Source: Sphingopyxis sp. OAS728 (lineage in GTDB: Bacteria > Pseudomonadota > Alphaproteobacteria > Sphingomonadales > Sphingomonadaceae). From it: DNA of 64,000 nt. Shown here piece after piece: positions 1-8,752 of the stretch. Within the stretch, counting starts at the first letter, position 1; the number at the start of each line of letters is the position of its first letter. A program made the position numbers and the translations under genes. The notes under the pieces are model-generated. The model did not search any database, was not told where the DNA came from, and saw only the letters and a program-made list of their open reading frames with translations. The stretch is from NCBI RefSeq assembly GCF_014873485.1, contig NZ_JADBDT010000001.1, forward strand, positions 1,798,001 to 1,862,000, given 5' to 3'.

Positions 1-816
1 GCGAATATTGGCCCCCGGGCCGCGAACGATAACCACCTCTTTGCCCGCGGCGGTCACCCGGACGGCATTTTCGACCAGATTGCGCAGTGCCGCGGTCACC
101 GCCTCGATCCGGCCCATAACCATCGGCCCACCCTCGTCGCGATAAGCAAGCGCGACGCCCTTTTGCGCTGCATCGACCGCGCAAAGCTTGATCGCCTCGA
201 GCGCCGCATCCGCCAGATTGATCGGACGGAAGGGCTGCGGCGCCGCCGCATAGGCGTCGAGCTGGGCGAGCACCAGCAATTGCTCGACCAGCCGATTCAT
301 CCCCGCAAGACCGTCGATCACGCGGTCCGCGTCGGCGGCCTTCAGCCGCTCCAGTTCGAGCATGGCGACCGCGAGCGGCGTTTTGATTTCGTGCGCGACG
401 TCCGCAGCGAACCCCTCTTGGCGCCGCGCCGCGTCGTCGAGGCGCAACAGCAGCGCGTTGACGGCCTCGGCAAAGGGCAAGGCTTCGGTCGGGAAATCGG
501 CAAGCGTCACACGAAAACCACGTTCGCGACCGGTTGCCTGATGGATGAGGTCCGCCGCTTCGTGCAGCGGCCTCAGCGCCCGGTTGATCAGCCATCGCGT
601 GGCGATTGCCAACGGGGCAAGCAGGACGATGATCGGGAATATGACATGATCGATCACCTCATGGACGATTCCGATATGCCCGTATTTTTCCCGGATATCC
701 TCACGGATCAGTTCGAAATCGACAATCAGAAAAGCGGCGAGGACAATGCTGCCCGCAACAGCCATCCAGGCAAAACCGGTTCGCAGCTCATCGATGATCG
801 AGCGACCTTGCTGCAT
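1..816 (-). CDS. Sensor histidine kinase, partial (C-terminus beyond left edge)
   Basis: This is the inner-membrane sensor kinase of a two-component system; 272 codons lie in the window and the ATP-binding end is cut off. A first membrane segment lies near residues 15-32 and a second near 57-73, enclosing a short periplasmic loop. A HAMP-like linker follows. The H-box reads FAADVAHEIKTPLA near residue 140, with the phosphoacceptor His, and the N-box reads ALRNLVENAV near residue 243. The ATG overlaps the stop codon of the response regulator (ATGA), so the pair is translationally coupled. The loop is too short to suggest a ligand. The family resembles TctE/QseC-type kinases. Confidence 0.9.
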   Translation of the reverse strand, partial: MQQGRSIIDELRTGFAWMAVAGSIVLAAFLIVDFELIREDIREKYGHIGIVHEVIDHVIFPIIVLLAPLAIATRWLINRALRPLHEAADLIHQATGRERGFRVTLADFPTEALPFAEAVNALLLRLDDAARRQEGFAADVAHEIKTPLAVAMLELERLKAADADRVIDGLAGMNRLVEQLLVLAQLDAYAAAPQPFRPINLADAALEAIKLCAVDAAQKGVALAYRDEGGPMVMGRIEAVTAALRNLVENAVRVTAAGKEVVIVRGPGANIR

Positions 817-1493
817 CAGGCAACGGGCTCCAGCATCAGATATCCAACGCCGCGGAGCGTCACCAGTTGATCGTGCACACCTAGGCTCGCGAGCTTCTTC
901 CGGACCCGCGAAACCAGCACCTCGATGGCATTGGGCGTCACGGGTTCGTCGAAGGAATAGAGCGACGCTTCGATCTGGTCGCGACTGACGACGCTGCCGG
1001 CCTTGACCATCATCAATTCGAGCAGCGCGGCCTCGCGCAAGCTGAGACGGAGGGGCTCGCCGCAGCAGCTGCCGACGCGGGCTATCGTGTCGAAGAGGAT
1101 TGTCCCCACCGAAAGGATCGGGGTTGAACGCGCACCCGGCCGGCGAAGCAGCGCGCGCACGCGTGCGGCAAGCTCTTCGACGGCGAACGGCTTGACGAGA
1201 TAATCGTCGGCCCCCGCGTCGAGGCCATCGATGCGATCGCCCAAGGCCGATCGCGCGGTGAGCATGATCACCGGTGCGACAAGCCCATGCGCACGCTCGA
1301 CCATCAGCCACGCGCGCCCGTCGCCATCGGGCATACCGAGGTCGAGGACGATGATGTCATAGCTTGTCGCAGCAAGAAGTTCAGATGCTTCGGAAAGCGT
1401 TGGAGCGACGTCGCAGCAAAATCCCATCGCCGAAAGCCCTTCGGCGGTCAAAACGCCAATCCTGGCATTGTCCTCGACGATGAGTATGCGCAT
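816..1493 (-). CDS. OmpR-family response regulator
   Basis: This 225-residue two-component response regulator has an N-terminal receiver domain (residues 1-115) and a C-terminal winged-helix DNA-binding domain. The phosphoacceptor is Asp51 in LDLGMP, acidic pocket residues are in VEDN near residue 8, and the conserved Lys101 is in VKPF. The C-terminus keeps the wing signature GVGYLM. I chose the internal ATG giving MRILIVEDN because the receiver fold starts there and a GGGGGA sequence lies just upstream; nine further codons are open upstream. It is the first gene of a pair with the overlapping kinase. The target genes are unknown. Confidence 0.93.
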   Translation of the reverse strand: MRILIVEDNARIGVLTAEGLSAMGFCCDVAPTLSEASELLAATSYDIIVLDLGMPDGDGRAWLMVERAHGLVAPVIMLTARSALGDRIDGLDAGADDYLVKPFAVEELAARVRALLRRPGARSTPILSVGTILFDTIARVGSCCGEPLRLSLREAALLELMMVKAGSVVSRDQIEASLYSFDEPVTPNAIEVLVSRVRKKLASLGVHDQLVTLRGVGYLMLEPVA

Positions 1494-1660
1494 AACATCC
1501 CCCGGGCGGGAGTGCAGCACCCCTCCCCATGTTGGTCAAGCGCTACCGCCTAATCCATAAGACTTAGTCCGATAGGTCGATGGACGTCCGGACACGATCG
1601 CGCTTGAATTGTGGGGGCAAGGGTTGCAGTTGTGACATTTGGTGGAGGGACAGGGAAACT

Positions 1661-1744
1661 ATGCGCAAAGAAGGCTGGTTCCTTGGCGCCCTGGCTATGC
1701 TTTCACTGCTTTGGCTGCTGCTGCACGTATTCGACATCCTCTAG
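1661..1744 (+). CDS. Possible 27-residue membrane microprotein
   Basis: This is an open frame of 27 codons: a charged start (MRKEGW), one hydrophobic stretch of about 18 residues rich in Leu, Ala and Trp, then HVFDIL and TAG. It would form a single transmembrane helix with N-terminal positive charge. Purine-rich sequence (GGAGGGACAGGG) lies 6-17 bases before the ATG and could act as a ribosome binding site. It stands alone, divergent from the response regulator at 816-1493 and separated from the gene at 2053 by a terminator. Size and shape resemble KdpF/CydX-type small subunits, but no partner genes are adjacent. It could be chance. Confidence 0.35.
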   Translation: MRKEGWFLGALAMLSLLWLLLHVFDIL

Positions 1745-1873
1745 GCTCACACCCCCAGTTCTGCCCGGCTTTCTGGCCTCATATAGCGGACTGATATCGG
1801 GCAGTTTATGCATACAGACCCGTGACGCCCTCCCCTATCCGCAATGGGAAACCATTTCTTCAGGTCGGGGCAT

Positions 1874-1910
1874 AAAAAAAGCGCCCGTCCGATCGAAACC
1901 GGACGGGCGC
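1874..1910 (-). terminator. Rho-independent terminator downstream of the MocR-type regulator
   Basis: An 11-bp perfect inverted repeat (arms 1881-1891 and 1900-1910, 8-base loop) is followed on the minus strand by seven Ts (1874-1880). It lies about 140 bases after the stop codon of the minus-strand regulator ending at 2053. Apart from this hairpin I see no supported gene or repeat between 1745 and 2052. Confidence 0.85.
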
Positions 1911-2052
1911 CAGATGAAGAAATCTGTCTCGGGAGAGAAAGAGCTCTTCTGGGTCGCCCAGCGCAATTAGGAGCGAATCCTGTGCGGAGATTGTATGAAA
2001 GCGCCAAATCGTCCGCCCTGAGTGGGCCGCGCCGGCCGATTGAGCGAATATC

Positions 2053-3465
2053 TTAGCCGAAGCGCGCGACAAGGCCGCACAGGCGGTCGCACAGGCCACC
2101 CAGCTGGCGTTGCGGGGCGGTAGCGATTCCCAGCACCAGTCCCGAACGCCGCCCTTCCGATCCCGCATACCAGCTCGATAGCGGCGCGGGAGCCATTCCG
2201 AACGCCAGCGCCTCGCGGGCGACCGACAGGTCGGACGAGGTGTCGGGAAGCTGCAGCACGACGCCAAGCCCCGCCACCGACAGACGGTCCGGCGGAATGT
2301 GGCGGTGCAGATTCTCGAGCAACGTATCGCGCTGCGCCGAATAGACCCGCTTTGTGCGGCGAAGGTGGCGCATATAATGACCTTCGCGCATGAACTCGGC
2401 GATTGCGAACTGAACGGCGGGCCCGGGTGGCGGGTTCAGGCACGCGGCGACCTCGAAGACAAGGTGCACGAGCGCTGCGGGCACCACCATGAAGCCAAGC
2501 CGGAGCGTCGGGCTGATCGTCTTGCTGAACGGGCCAATATGGATCACGCGGCCGCTGCGGTCGAGCGATGCGAGCGCGGGGGCGGCGCGTCCGACGAGCT
2601 GCAGGTCGCTCAAATAATCATCCTCGATGATCCAGGCGCCTTGTTCGGTTGCCCAGTCCAGCAAGCGCAGCCGGCGATCGAGCGACAGCGTCGCACCAAG
2701 CGGCGCCTGTTGACCGGGCGTCACCATGACCAGTTTCGCATCGGGATGATGCGCGATGCCATAGTCCACGTCGATGCCGCGCTCGTCGACGGGGACGGAG
2801 ACCGTCGACAACCGCGCAAGTTCGAGACCGCGTCGCGCGAACGGATAACCCGGCTCCTCGGACCAGGCCTTTTCGCCATCGAGACCGAGCGCACGGAGCG
2901 CCAGCCCGAGAGCGCCGGAAAAACCCGCGGTGATGAATATCTGCGCGGGCGAGCAATCGATGCCCCTGGCGATCGCGAGATAGGCTGCGATCTCGCGGCG
3001 CAGATCGATTTCGCCGCGAATATCCGGATAAATGGGGGGACCGCTGGTCTCTAGGCGCACCGCCTGCGCCCGGATGCGCGCCATCAACGTGGCCGGAAAA
3101 CTGCTCGCTCCCGGCACACCATTTTGAAAGACCGCCGGCCCCTGCAACAGATCCTGATAGAATTCCATGAACGACCCGGGATGGGGCGGAACCTCAGTAT
3201 TCACTCCGGCGCGCGGCCTCCCCGCGACGCGCGTTCCCGTCGCGCGCGATACCTCGACGAACTGAGCCGCGAGCAGCTTGTCATACGCGATCCGGACCGT
3301 TCCGCGCGATACGCCCAGCTGCGCGGCAAGGTCCTGCCAGGACGGCAGCCGCGCGCCGGGGACCAGCACCCCGCTTTCGATCGCCGAGCCAATTCCGCGC
3401 CGGATCTGGTCGCTCAGCGATTGCTTTGCACGGCGGTCGAGCTTCAGATCGAATGGATTGGCCAT
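2053..3465 (-). CDS. MocR/PdxR-type GntR regulator with aminotransferase-like domain
   Basis: This 470-residue transcription factor joins an N-terminal GntR winged helix (about residues 12-82, with LGVSRGTVRIAYDKLL) to a fold-type I aminotransferase-like domain (about 115-460). The PLP-binding lysine is conserved as Lys315 in GPFSKTISPTLRLG, and the EDDY motif lies near 281. Such proteins normally sense PLP or an amino-group ligand. It is divergent from the stress operon starting at 3552, with 86 bases between the start codons, so it probably controls that operon and itself. A terminator follows. The MocR class is sure; the link to the operon is inferred from position. Confidence 0.92.
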   Translation of the reverse strand: MANPFDLKLDRRAKQSLSDQIRRGIGSAIESGVLVPGARLPSWQDLAAQLGVSRGTVRIAYDKLLAAQFVEVSRATGTRVAGRPRAGVNTEVPPHPGSFMEFYQDLLQGPAVFQNGVPGASSFPATLMARIRAQAVRLETSGPPIYPDIRGEIDLRREIAAYLAIARGIDCSPAQIFITAGFSGALGLALRALGLDGEKAWSEEPGYPFARRGLELARLSTVSVPVDERGIDVDYGIAHHPDAKLVMVTPGQQAPLGATLSLDRRLRLLDWATEQGAWIIEDDYLSDLQLVGRAAPALASLDRSGRVIHIGPFSKTISPTLRLGFMVVPAALVHLVFEVAACLNPPPGPAVQFAIAEFMREGHYMRHLRRTKRVYSAQRDTLLENLHRHIPPDRLSVAGLGVVLQLPDTSSDLSVAREALAFGMAPAPLSSWYAGSEGRRSGLVLGIATAPQRQLGGLCDRLCGLVARFG

Positions 3466-3551
3466 ACCCCGTAGTACAGGATTCCACGCTCTTCTTGGTC
3501 CTTCTTTTTGACCCGGCTCGCATCATCTTCGCCGGACAAAGGAGAATTGCC
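3466..3551. promoter_or_regulatory. Divergent promoter region, MocR-type gene / stress operon
   Basis: This 86-base gap separates the start codons of two divergent genes and must hold both promoters and probably the MocR binding sites. AAAGGAG near 3538-3544 is the ribosome binding site of the plus-strand gene. I could not identify a convincing operator. Confidence 0.5.
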
Positions 3552-3977
3552 ATGAAATTTGTTTCCCTGATTGCGGCAGCGTCCGCCGCCCTCGCATTGA
3601 CCGTCGCGCCGCCAGCGCTCGCGCATGGCGCCGGCGAAACCGTCACGACCAACTTTGAAAAAGAAATCCCCAACATCCCGGGCAAGACGCTCGTCGCAAC
3701 AGTCGTCGACTATGCGCCGGGCGCTGAATCGGCACCGCACGCGCATGCCAAGTCGGCGTTCGTCTACGCCTATGTCGTTTCGGGCGAAATCGAGTCGAAG
3801 GTCAACGACGGCCCGGCGCGCGTCTATAAGGCGGGCGAAAGCTTCTACGAGCCCCCCGCCTCGCTGCACCCGATCAGCCGCAACGCCAGCAAGACCAAGC
3901 CTGCAAGGCTGCTCGCGGTGATCGTCCTCGACAATGACGAGGTTGGCGAAATCACCACCTCGCTCGATCAGCACTGA
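3552..3977 (+). CDS. Secreted cupin-domain protein
   Basis: This 141-residue protein has a Sec signal peptide (MKFVSLIAAASAALALTV, cleavage after the ALA near residue 24) and a single cupin barrel. His residues in APHAHAKSAFVYAYVVSGE (near 62-80) match cupin motif 1, and GESFYEPPASLHPISRN matches motif 2, so metal binding is plausible. Proteins of this size usually bind metal or small molecules; no substrate can be assigned. The ATG was chosen for its strong AAAGGAG site and the signal peptide; the frame is open further upstream without good starts. It is the first gene of the operon to 6257, only 11 bases before the next gene. Confidence 0.85.
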   Translation: MKFVSLIAAASAALALTVAPPALAHGAGETVTTNFEKEIPNIPGKTLVATVVDYAPGAESAPHAHAKSAFVYAYVVSGEIESKVNDGPARVYKAGESFYEPPASLHPISRNASKTKPARLLAVIVLDNDEVGEITTSLDQH

Positions 3978-3988
3978 GGAGAAGACCG

Positions 3989-4444
3989 ATGTCCCAGCGT
4001 ATCGACTATAATCAGATCGCCCCCGCCGGGGTCAAAACCCTTGGCGGCGTCTATGGCTATATCATGCAGTCCGGCTTGCCCGCCGAACTGGTCGAACTCG
4101 TCTATCTGCGCATCTCGCAGATCAACAATTGCGCCTATTGCCTCGATCTCCACACCCGCGACCTTATCCGCCGCGGTGTCGCGACCGAAAAGCTGGCGCT
4201 CGTCCAAGCCTGGCGCGAAGCGGGCGCGCTGTTCAGCGAGCGCGAGCGCGCGGCGCTTGCGTGGGCCGAGAGCGTCACGCTCGTCGCGGCCACGGGTGTG
4301 CCCGACGAGGCTTTCGAAGCGGCGCGTGCCCAGTTCGACGAAAAAGAACTTGTCGACCTGACCCTCGCCATCAGCCTGATGAACGCTTTCAACCGGATGG
4401 CGATCAGTTTTCGCAACCCGCCGCAGGGCGCCATCGCGAAATAG
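3989..4444 (+). CDS. Carboxymuconolactone decarboxylase / AhpD-like protein
   Basis: This 151-residue all-helical protein belongs to the CMD/AhpD family. The redox motif CAYC (Cys48, Cys51) with His55 in CLDLHTRD is the AhpD-type active site that reduces peroxides or relays electrons from thiol donors. The length is typical for single-domain members. A GAGGAG sequence precedes the ATG. Its place between a cupin and an NDH-2-like flavoprotein, in an operon ending with an OsmC protein, supports a peroxide or electrophile detoxification role. The true reductant and substrate cannot be read from the sequence. Confidence 0.9.
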   Translation: MSQRIDYNQIAPAGVKTLGGVYGYIMQSGLPAELVELVYLRISQINNCAYCLDLHTRDLIRRGVATEKLALVQAWREAGALFSERERAALAWAESVTLVAATGVPDEAFEAARAQFDEKELVDLTLAISLMNAFNRMAISFRNPPQGAIAK

Positions 4445-4588
4445 CAAAGCCGCTTCGCGGTCGGTGCCCATCGACCGCCTCGCGCCACCGAACCTTCCCA
4501 TCTCGGCATCCTGCCGGACGTGCCGGGAAACCGCCGAGCGAGTGCGCGGCGGAACGCCTTTCTGCGTCCGGCGGACAAGGAGCATAGA

Positions 4589-5797
4589 ATGACCCAGGAT
4601 ATTGTGATCGCCGGATCAGGATTTGCCGGCATGTGGGCCGCGATTTCGGCCGCGCGCGCGATCGCGCTCGCCGACCGTGAAGCGGATGTGCGCGTGACGA
4701 TCGTCTCGCCCAGTCCCAATCTCGCCATCCGCCCGCGGCTTTACGAAGCGAACCTCGACGACATGAACCCCGACATCGCGCCGCTGCTCGCGGCGGTCGG
4801 CGTCCGCCACGTGGCGGGGGTCATCGAGTCGATCGACGCCGAGTGGCGCCGCCTGATCGTCGCCGGCACCGATGGCGTCCGCACCGTCATGTCGTACGAC
4901 AAATTCGTGCTTGCGGCGGGAAGCCAGCTGTTTCAGCCGCCGATCCCCGGTCTTGCCGACCATGCTTTCAACGTCGACCAGTTCGCGGAAGCCCGCCGGC
5001 TCGGCGCGCATCTGGAATCGCTGGCCGACCGGCGCGACACGACGGCGCGCAACACAGTCGTCATCGCGGGCGGCGGCTTCACCGGCATCGAGACCGCCGC
5101 CGAAATGCCCGAGCGCCTGCGCGCGATCCTCGGCGATCAGGCGGCGATCCGCGTCGTTGTCGTCGAGCAAGCGCCGCACATCGGCCCCGATCTTGGCGCC
5201 AATCCCCGCCCGGTGATCGAGGAAGCGCTGGCCGAATGCGGGGTCGAAATCATCACCGGCGCCGCGGTGACCGCGATCGACGCGGACAGCGTCACATTGT
5301 CGTCGGGCGAACGGATCGCGACGAGCACCGTCATCTGGACCGCCGGCGCGCGCGCGAACCCGCTCGCGGCGCAACTCGCGGGCGAAAAGGACCGCTTCGG
5401 CCGGGTCGCCGGCGACGCCTATCTTCGCGCGCCCGACGGCGACATTTTCGTCACCGGCGACGTCGTCCGCGCCGCCACCGACGACGCCGGCAATGTCGCG
5501 GCAATGTCGTGCCAGCATGCGATGAGCCTCGGCCGCGTCGCGGGGCACAATGCTGCCGCCGAGCTCGTCGGACTGCCGCTCCATCCCTATAGCCAGCCGC
5601 GCTATGTGACCTGCCTCGACATCGGTCCGTGGGGCGCATTGTTTACCGAAGGATGGGACCGCGAGGTGCGTTTGACGCGCGAGACCGGCAAGGCGGTGAA
5701 GCGCGAGATCAACACGCGATGGATCTATCCGCCCGCCGCCGATCGCGACGCTGCCTTTGCCATCGCCGCCCCCGACCATGTCATCGTCGCAGCCTGA
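4589..5797 (+). CDS. FAD-dependent NAD(P)H oxidoreductase, NDH-2-like
   Basis: This 402-residue flavoprotein has two Rossmann motifs: IAGSGFAGMWAA at the N-terminus for FAD and VIAGGGFTGIETAAEM near residue 155 for NAD(P)H. Late motifs DIFVTGDVV (FAD contact) and AMSCQHAMSLGRVAGHNAA are typical of NDH-2 and related disulfide-reductase-fold enzymes. There is no CxxxxC redox pair and no clear C-terminal membrane anchor, so a soluble quinone or small-molecule reductase is as likely as a respiratory NADH dehydrogenase. The ATG at 4589 follows AAGGAGCATAGA; upstream codons are open but lack a start with a binding site. It may supply electrons to its operon partners. Confidence 0.85.
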   Translation: MTQDIVIAGSGFAGMWAAISAARAIALADREADVRVTIVSPSPNLAIRPRLYEANLDDMNPDIAPLLAAVGVRHVAGVIESIDAEWRRLIVAGTDGVRTVMSYDKFVLAAGSQLFQPPIPGLADHAFNVDQFAEARRLGAHLESLADRRDTTARNTVVIAGGGFTGIETAAEMPERLRAILGDQAAIRVVVVEQAPHIGPDLGANPRPVIEEALAECGVEIITGAAVTAIDADSVTLSSGERIATSTVIWTAGARANPLAAQLAGEKDRFGRVAGDAYLRAPDGDIFVTGDVVRAATDDAGNVAAMSCQHAMSLGRVAGHNAAAELVGLPLHPYSQPRYVTCLDIGPWGALFTEGWDREVRLTRETGKAVKREINTRWIYPPAADRDAAFAIAAPDHVIVAA

Positions 5798-5843
5798 CGA
5801 TGCCGCGTTCCGACACCCCGATCCCCCAAGAAAGCGAGTCATC

Positions 5844-6257
5844 ATGACCAAGAGCATTGTTTATACCGGAAAGACCCACACGACAGGCGGCCGCGATGGC
5901 GCCGCGCGCAGCAGCGACGGCGAACTCGACGTCAAACTGGCGCCCCCCGGATCGCCGCGGTCCGGCACCAATCCCGAACAAATGTTGGGCGCCGGCTGGT
6001 CGGCCTGTTTCCTCGGCGCGATCGGTAAGGCGGCGATCGAGATCGACCAGCGCCTTCCGACCGACGCATCGATCGACGCCGAAATCGACCTCATATCCGA
6101 TGAGGCCGACGGCTATTCGCTCGCGGCGCGCCTCGCCGTCAGCCTTCCCGGCATCGACCGCGAAACCGGCGAAATGCTGATCGCGCGTGCGCACCAGCTT
6201 TGCCCCTATTCGAAGCTGTCGCGCGGCAATATCGCCGCCGAGATCGTCCTCGCCTGA
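5844..6257 (+). CDS. OsmC/Ohr family organic hydroperoxide resistance protein
   Basis: This 137-residue protein is an Ohr-type thiol peroxidase. The reactive Cys55 (GWSACFLGAI) and resolving Cys120 (AHQLCPYSKL) are at family positions, and the N-terminus (YTGKTHTTGGRDG, catalytic Arg region near residue 17) fits. It reduces organic hydroperoxides in the cytoplasm, usually with lipoylated protein as donor. The ATG at 5844 starts the conserved region; its ribosome binding site is weak, so coupling to the upstream flavoprotein 46 bases away is likely. It is the last gene of the operon and is followed by a terminator. Confidence 0.93.
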   Translation: MTKSIVYTGKTHTTGGRDGAARSSDGELDVKLAPPGSPRSGTNPEQMLGAGWSACFLGAIGKAAIEIDQRLPTDASIDAEIDLISDEADGYSLAARLAVSLPGIDRETGEMLIARAHQLCPYSKLSRGNIAAEIVLA

Positions 6258-6266
6258 CCGCGCCGC

Positions 6267-6305
6267 CGCCGCCGTGCCTGTCGCTCCCGAGGCACGGCGG
6301 CGCTT
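6267..6305 (+). terminator. Rho-independent terminator of the stress operon
   Basis: A 13-bp GC-rich perfect inverted repeat (arms 6267-6279 and 6290-6302, 10-base loop) is followed by CTTT. It begins 9 bases after the OsmC stop codon and separates this operon from the convergent TBDR gene. Confidence 0.8.
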
Positions 6306-6332
6306 TGCCTGCTCAAGATTGCAATCGCCGGG

Positions 6333-8665
6333 TCAGAATTGCTTCTGAATGCTGACTTGGACGGTGCGGCCCAGCGGATCGATTTCATGGCGGCGATATC
6401 CCGCCGGAATGCTGCCGTCGGGCAACCGGACGCGGCGATAGCTGTCGAACAGATTCTGGACGTCGAACGCGACGCGCAGCTTCGAGAGCCACGACGTCTT
6501 GCCCGAGGGGGGCGCCAGGCGTGCCGGCTCGACATAGAATCCGACATTGAATTGCGCGAAGGCCGGGTAGAAGAAATCTCCCTGCCCGCCGGGATTGCCG
6601 GCATCGCGGACGCGCGCAGCGCTTTGCCAGTTTCCGTTGAGGTTGGCGCCAAGACCGCGAACGCCGCCATTCACCTGCAACGACAGCGTGTGCCGCGACT
6701 GACCATTATCCCCGCCCAACCGGTCGAGCCGTGGAAGCCCGCGAGCCGTCAGCAATTCGCTTCGGAGCTGCCAGCTGTGGGCGAGCGACACCGTAACCTG
6801 CCCCTTGTTCCATATCCGCGCCTTGGCGCCCCCCGATCGGCCGCCTTAGCGGCACGCGACAAGAAGAGCGTGATACTGCTGCCAAGCCGCGAGGAGGAGT
6901 CGCGCTCGATCGGGATCGGCCGCGCATCGATCGAAACGAGACGTCCGTCGGCATCGCGCACGATCCGATCGGCAAAAATGCGCTCGGTCGCCGGGGTCAG
7001 CTGGGGAAAAGAGGTAATCCCGCCTCGCGCGACTTCGCGTTGATAATCGGTCGTCAACGTCACCAGCTGGTCGCCGAACGGGCGCAGCGTCGCACGGAGC
7101 GAGAGCGAGCGCTGGCTGCCGCCACGCAGATCGGGATTGCCCCCCGATATCCAGATCAATTCGGCCGTTTCCTGGCGGGCATAGTCGTAGAGCCGCAGGG
7201 CGGTTTCGACCCGCGGCGCATTCAGCAGCGTGACCGGCAGCACCATCTGGGAGAAGATCATGGCGCCGCGCAGATCCAGCCCCGCGGCGGGCGACCAGTT
7301 GAGCCCTGCCGTATAGCGCAATCGCCGCTTTTCCTCCGAGGCGATATCCATACCCCCTGCGATATCGGCCGAAATATTGCCGAGTGCGCCGATGAAAGGC
7401 GTGTCGCGGCGGGCGACGGGAATTGCAAACGACAGCTGCGTCGTGAGCTGGTCGCGCTGCAGTATATTTACATATCCATCGCCCAGCGTCGAATGCGACG
7501 CGCCGCGATTGCCGCCGATCATGGCGTTCGTGGTCAGTGGCCCCGCCGGCAACATGGCAATGCTTGTGTCGACCACAAGCTGGATGTTCCAGTTTTCGTT
7601 CGTCGACTTGCTCCTGGCGCTCCCCGATGGCGCCGCGCGTTCGAACAGCGTGTCGCTCCAACTCCGCGTATAGCCGGCGGCCAGGCTGGTGCGAAAATCG
7701 CCGACCGGTCCCGAAAGGGTCGTCGATAGACCCAGCGACCGCGAATTCTGCCTGTCTTGCAAAGTGCGCCGATCGTCACGCCCAAGCAAACCGCGGCTTG
7801 CATTGGCGCCGGCATTGAGGCTCAGCGACGCGGAAAAGTCGCCGATCGGATGCGTGATACCGGCACTGACGTCAATATTGCGGGTCGACGGCAGCAGGGT
7901 CCTGTACCGGTCCTCATCATCGAACATCGGCAACCGTTCGCTTCGCAGCAAGCGACTCTTGCGTCCGGCGCGCACGCCGGCATTCCAATAGGTATCGCCG
8001 TCGATCGCGACGCGGTTCGCCGACAGCGTCTCGCCATCGCGCCCGCCTGCGGTTGGCAGCAGCCCCGTCGAGCCGAGCGTCCAGCTGGCAAAATGCGGTT
8101 TGAGCACGAGGTTCACGACCCGTTGGTCGGCCGGATAGCCATAGCGTAGCGCGGCTTCGGGGGGCAGGATCGCCAGCCGGTTCAATGCCTCTGGCGGAAA
8201 GCCCTCGATCCCCGCCGCGTCGCCGACACGCTTGCCATTAACAAGGAGGACCGGTTTGCCCGCGCCGCCAATCTGCGGCGCAAGATCGCGGATCAACTCC
8301 CCGATGCTGAAGGCGCCGTACAGGCCGATCCGCTCCTCGTCGAGTTCGCTCTCGGGCGCGACCAGGGCTTCGCCGCGGCGCGCGGTGACGACTATTTCAT
8401 TGGGATCGGCAATGACCGACAGCCCCGAAGGGTCCGATTGGCCGGCGGCCACGGGGCGGTCCATTCCGGCCCCCGGCCGGGCCGGTTGCGCATCGGCGCG
8501 TCCGGCAGCGGCCAGGTATAAAAGAGTTGCAATCGCCCGGCTTGCCAGACCGAAAAATGACCGAGAACCGTGGCGAAAGCCGGGCACGCGCGCTCCGTTG
8601 GCGCACTCCCGCCGCACGAAACGGCCGTCTGGGAACGAAGGAAAATTTCGAACCATCATATCCAT
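6333..8665 (-). pseudogene. TonB-dependent receptor interrupted by a frameshift
   Basis: Together two overlapping minus-strand frames encode one TBDR of about 775 residues. The upstream frame (8665 down to 6749) gives a plug domain (LIRDLAPQIGG, then PPEALNRLAILPPEAALRYG) and most of the barrel, then runs into unrelated Arg-rich sequence. The second frame resumes the barrel with ARIWNKGQVTVSLAHSWQL and ends with VSIQKQF, the terminal Phe expected of a barrel. The switch point is a six-base C tract at 6829-6834 (G on the coding strand); one more G would restore a continuous frame. It may be a true mutation, phase variation or a sequencing error. No clear ribosome binding site precedes the start. 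Confidence 0.85.
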
Positions 8666-8666
8666 G

Positions 8667-8696
8667 GAAAAAGCGGGCGCCCTATTGGGCGCCCGC
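8667..8696 (-). terminator. Rho-independent terminator after the small secreted protein gene
   Basis: A 10-bp perfect stem (arms 8673-8682 and 8687-8696) with a TATT loop is followed on the minus strand by TTTTTC (8667-8672). It lies 57 bases beyond the stop codon of the gene at 8753-9319 and abuts the start of the broken TBDR gene, so that receptor would depend on read-through or on its own promoter. Confidence 0.85.
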
Positions 8697-8752
8697 CAGG
8701 TGGGCCGCCATCCCGACCTGATGGCGGTTCCGAGAGGACGGATCAGGACGGG

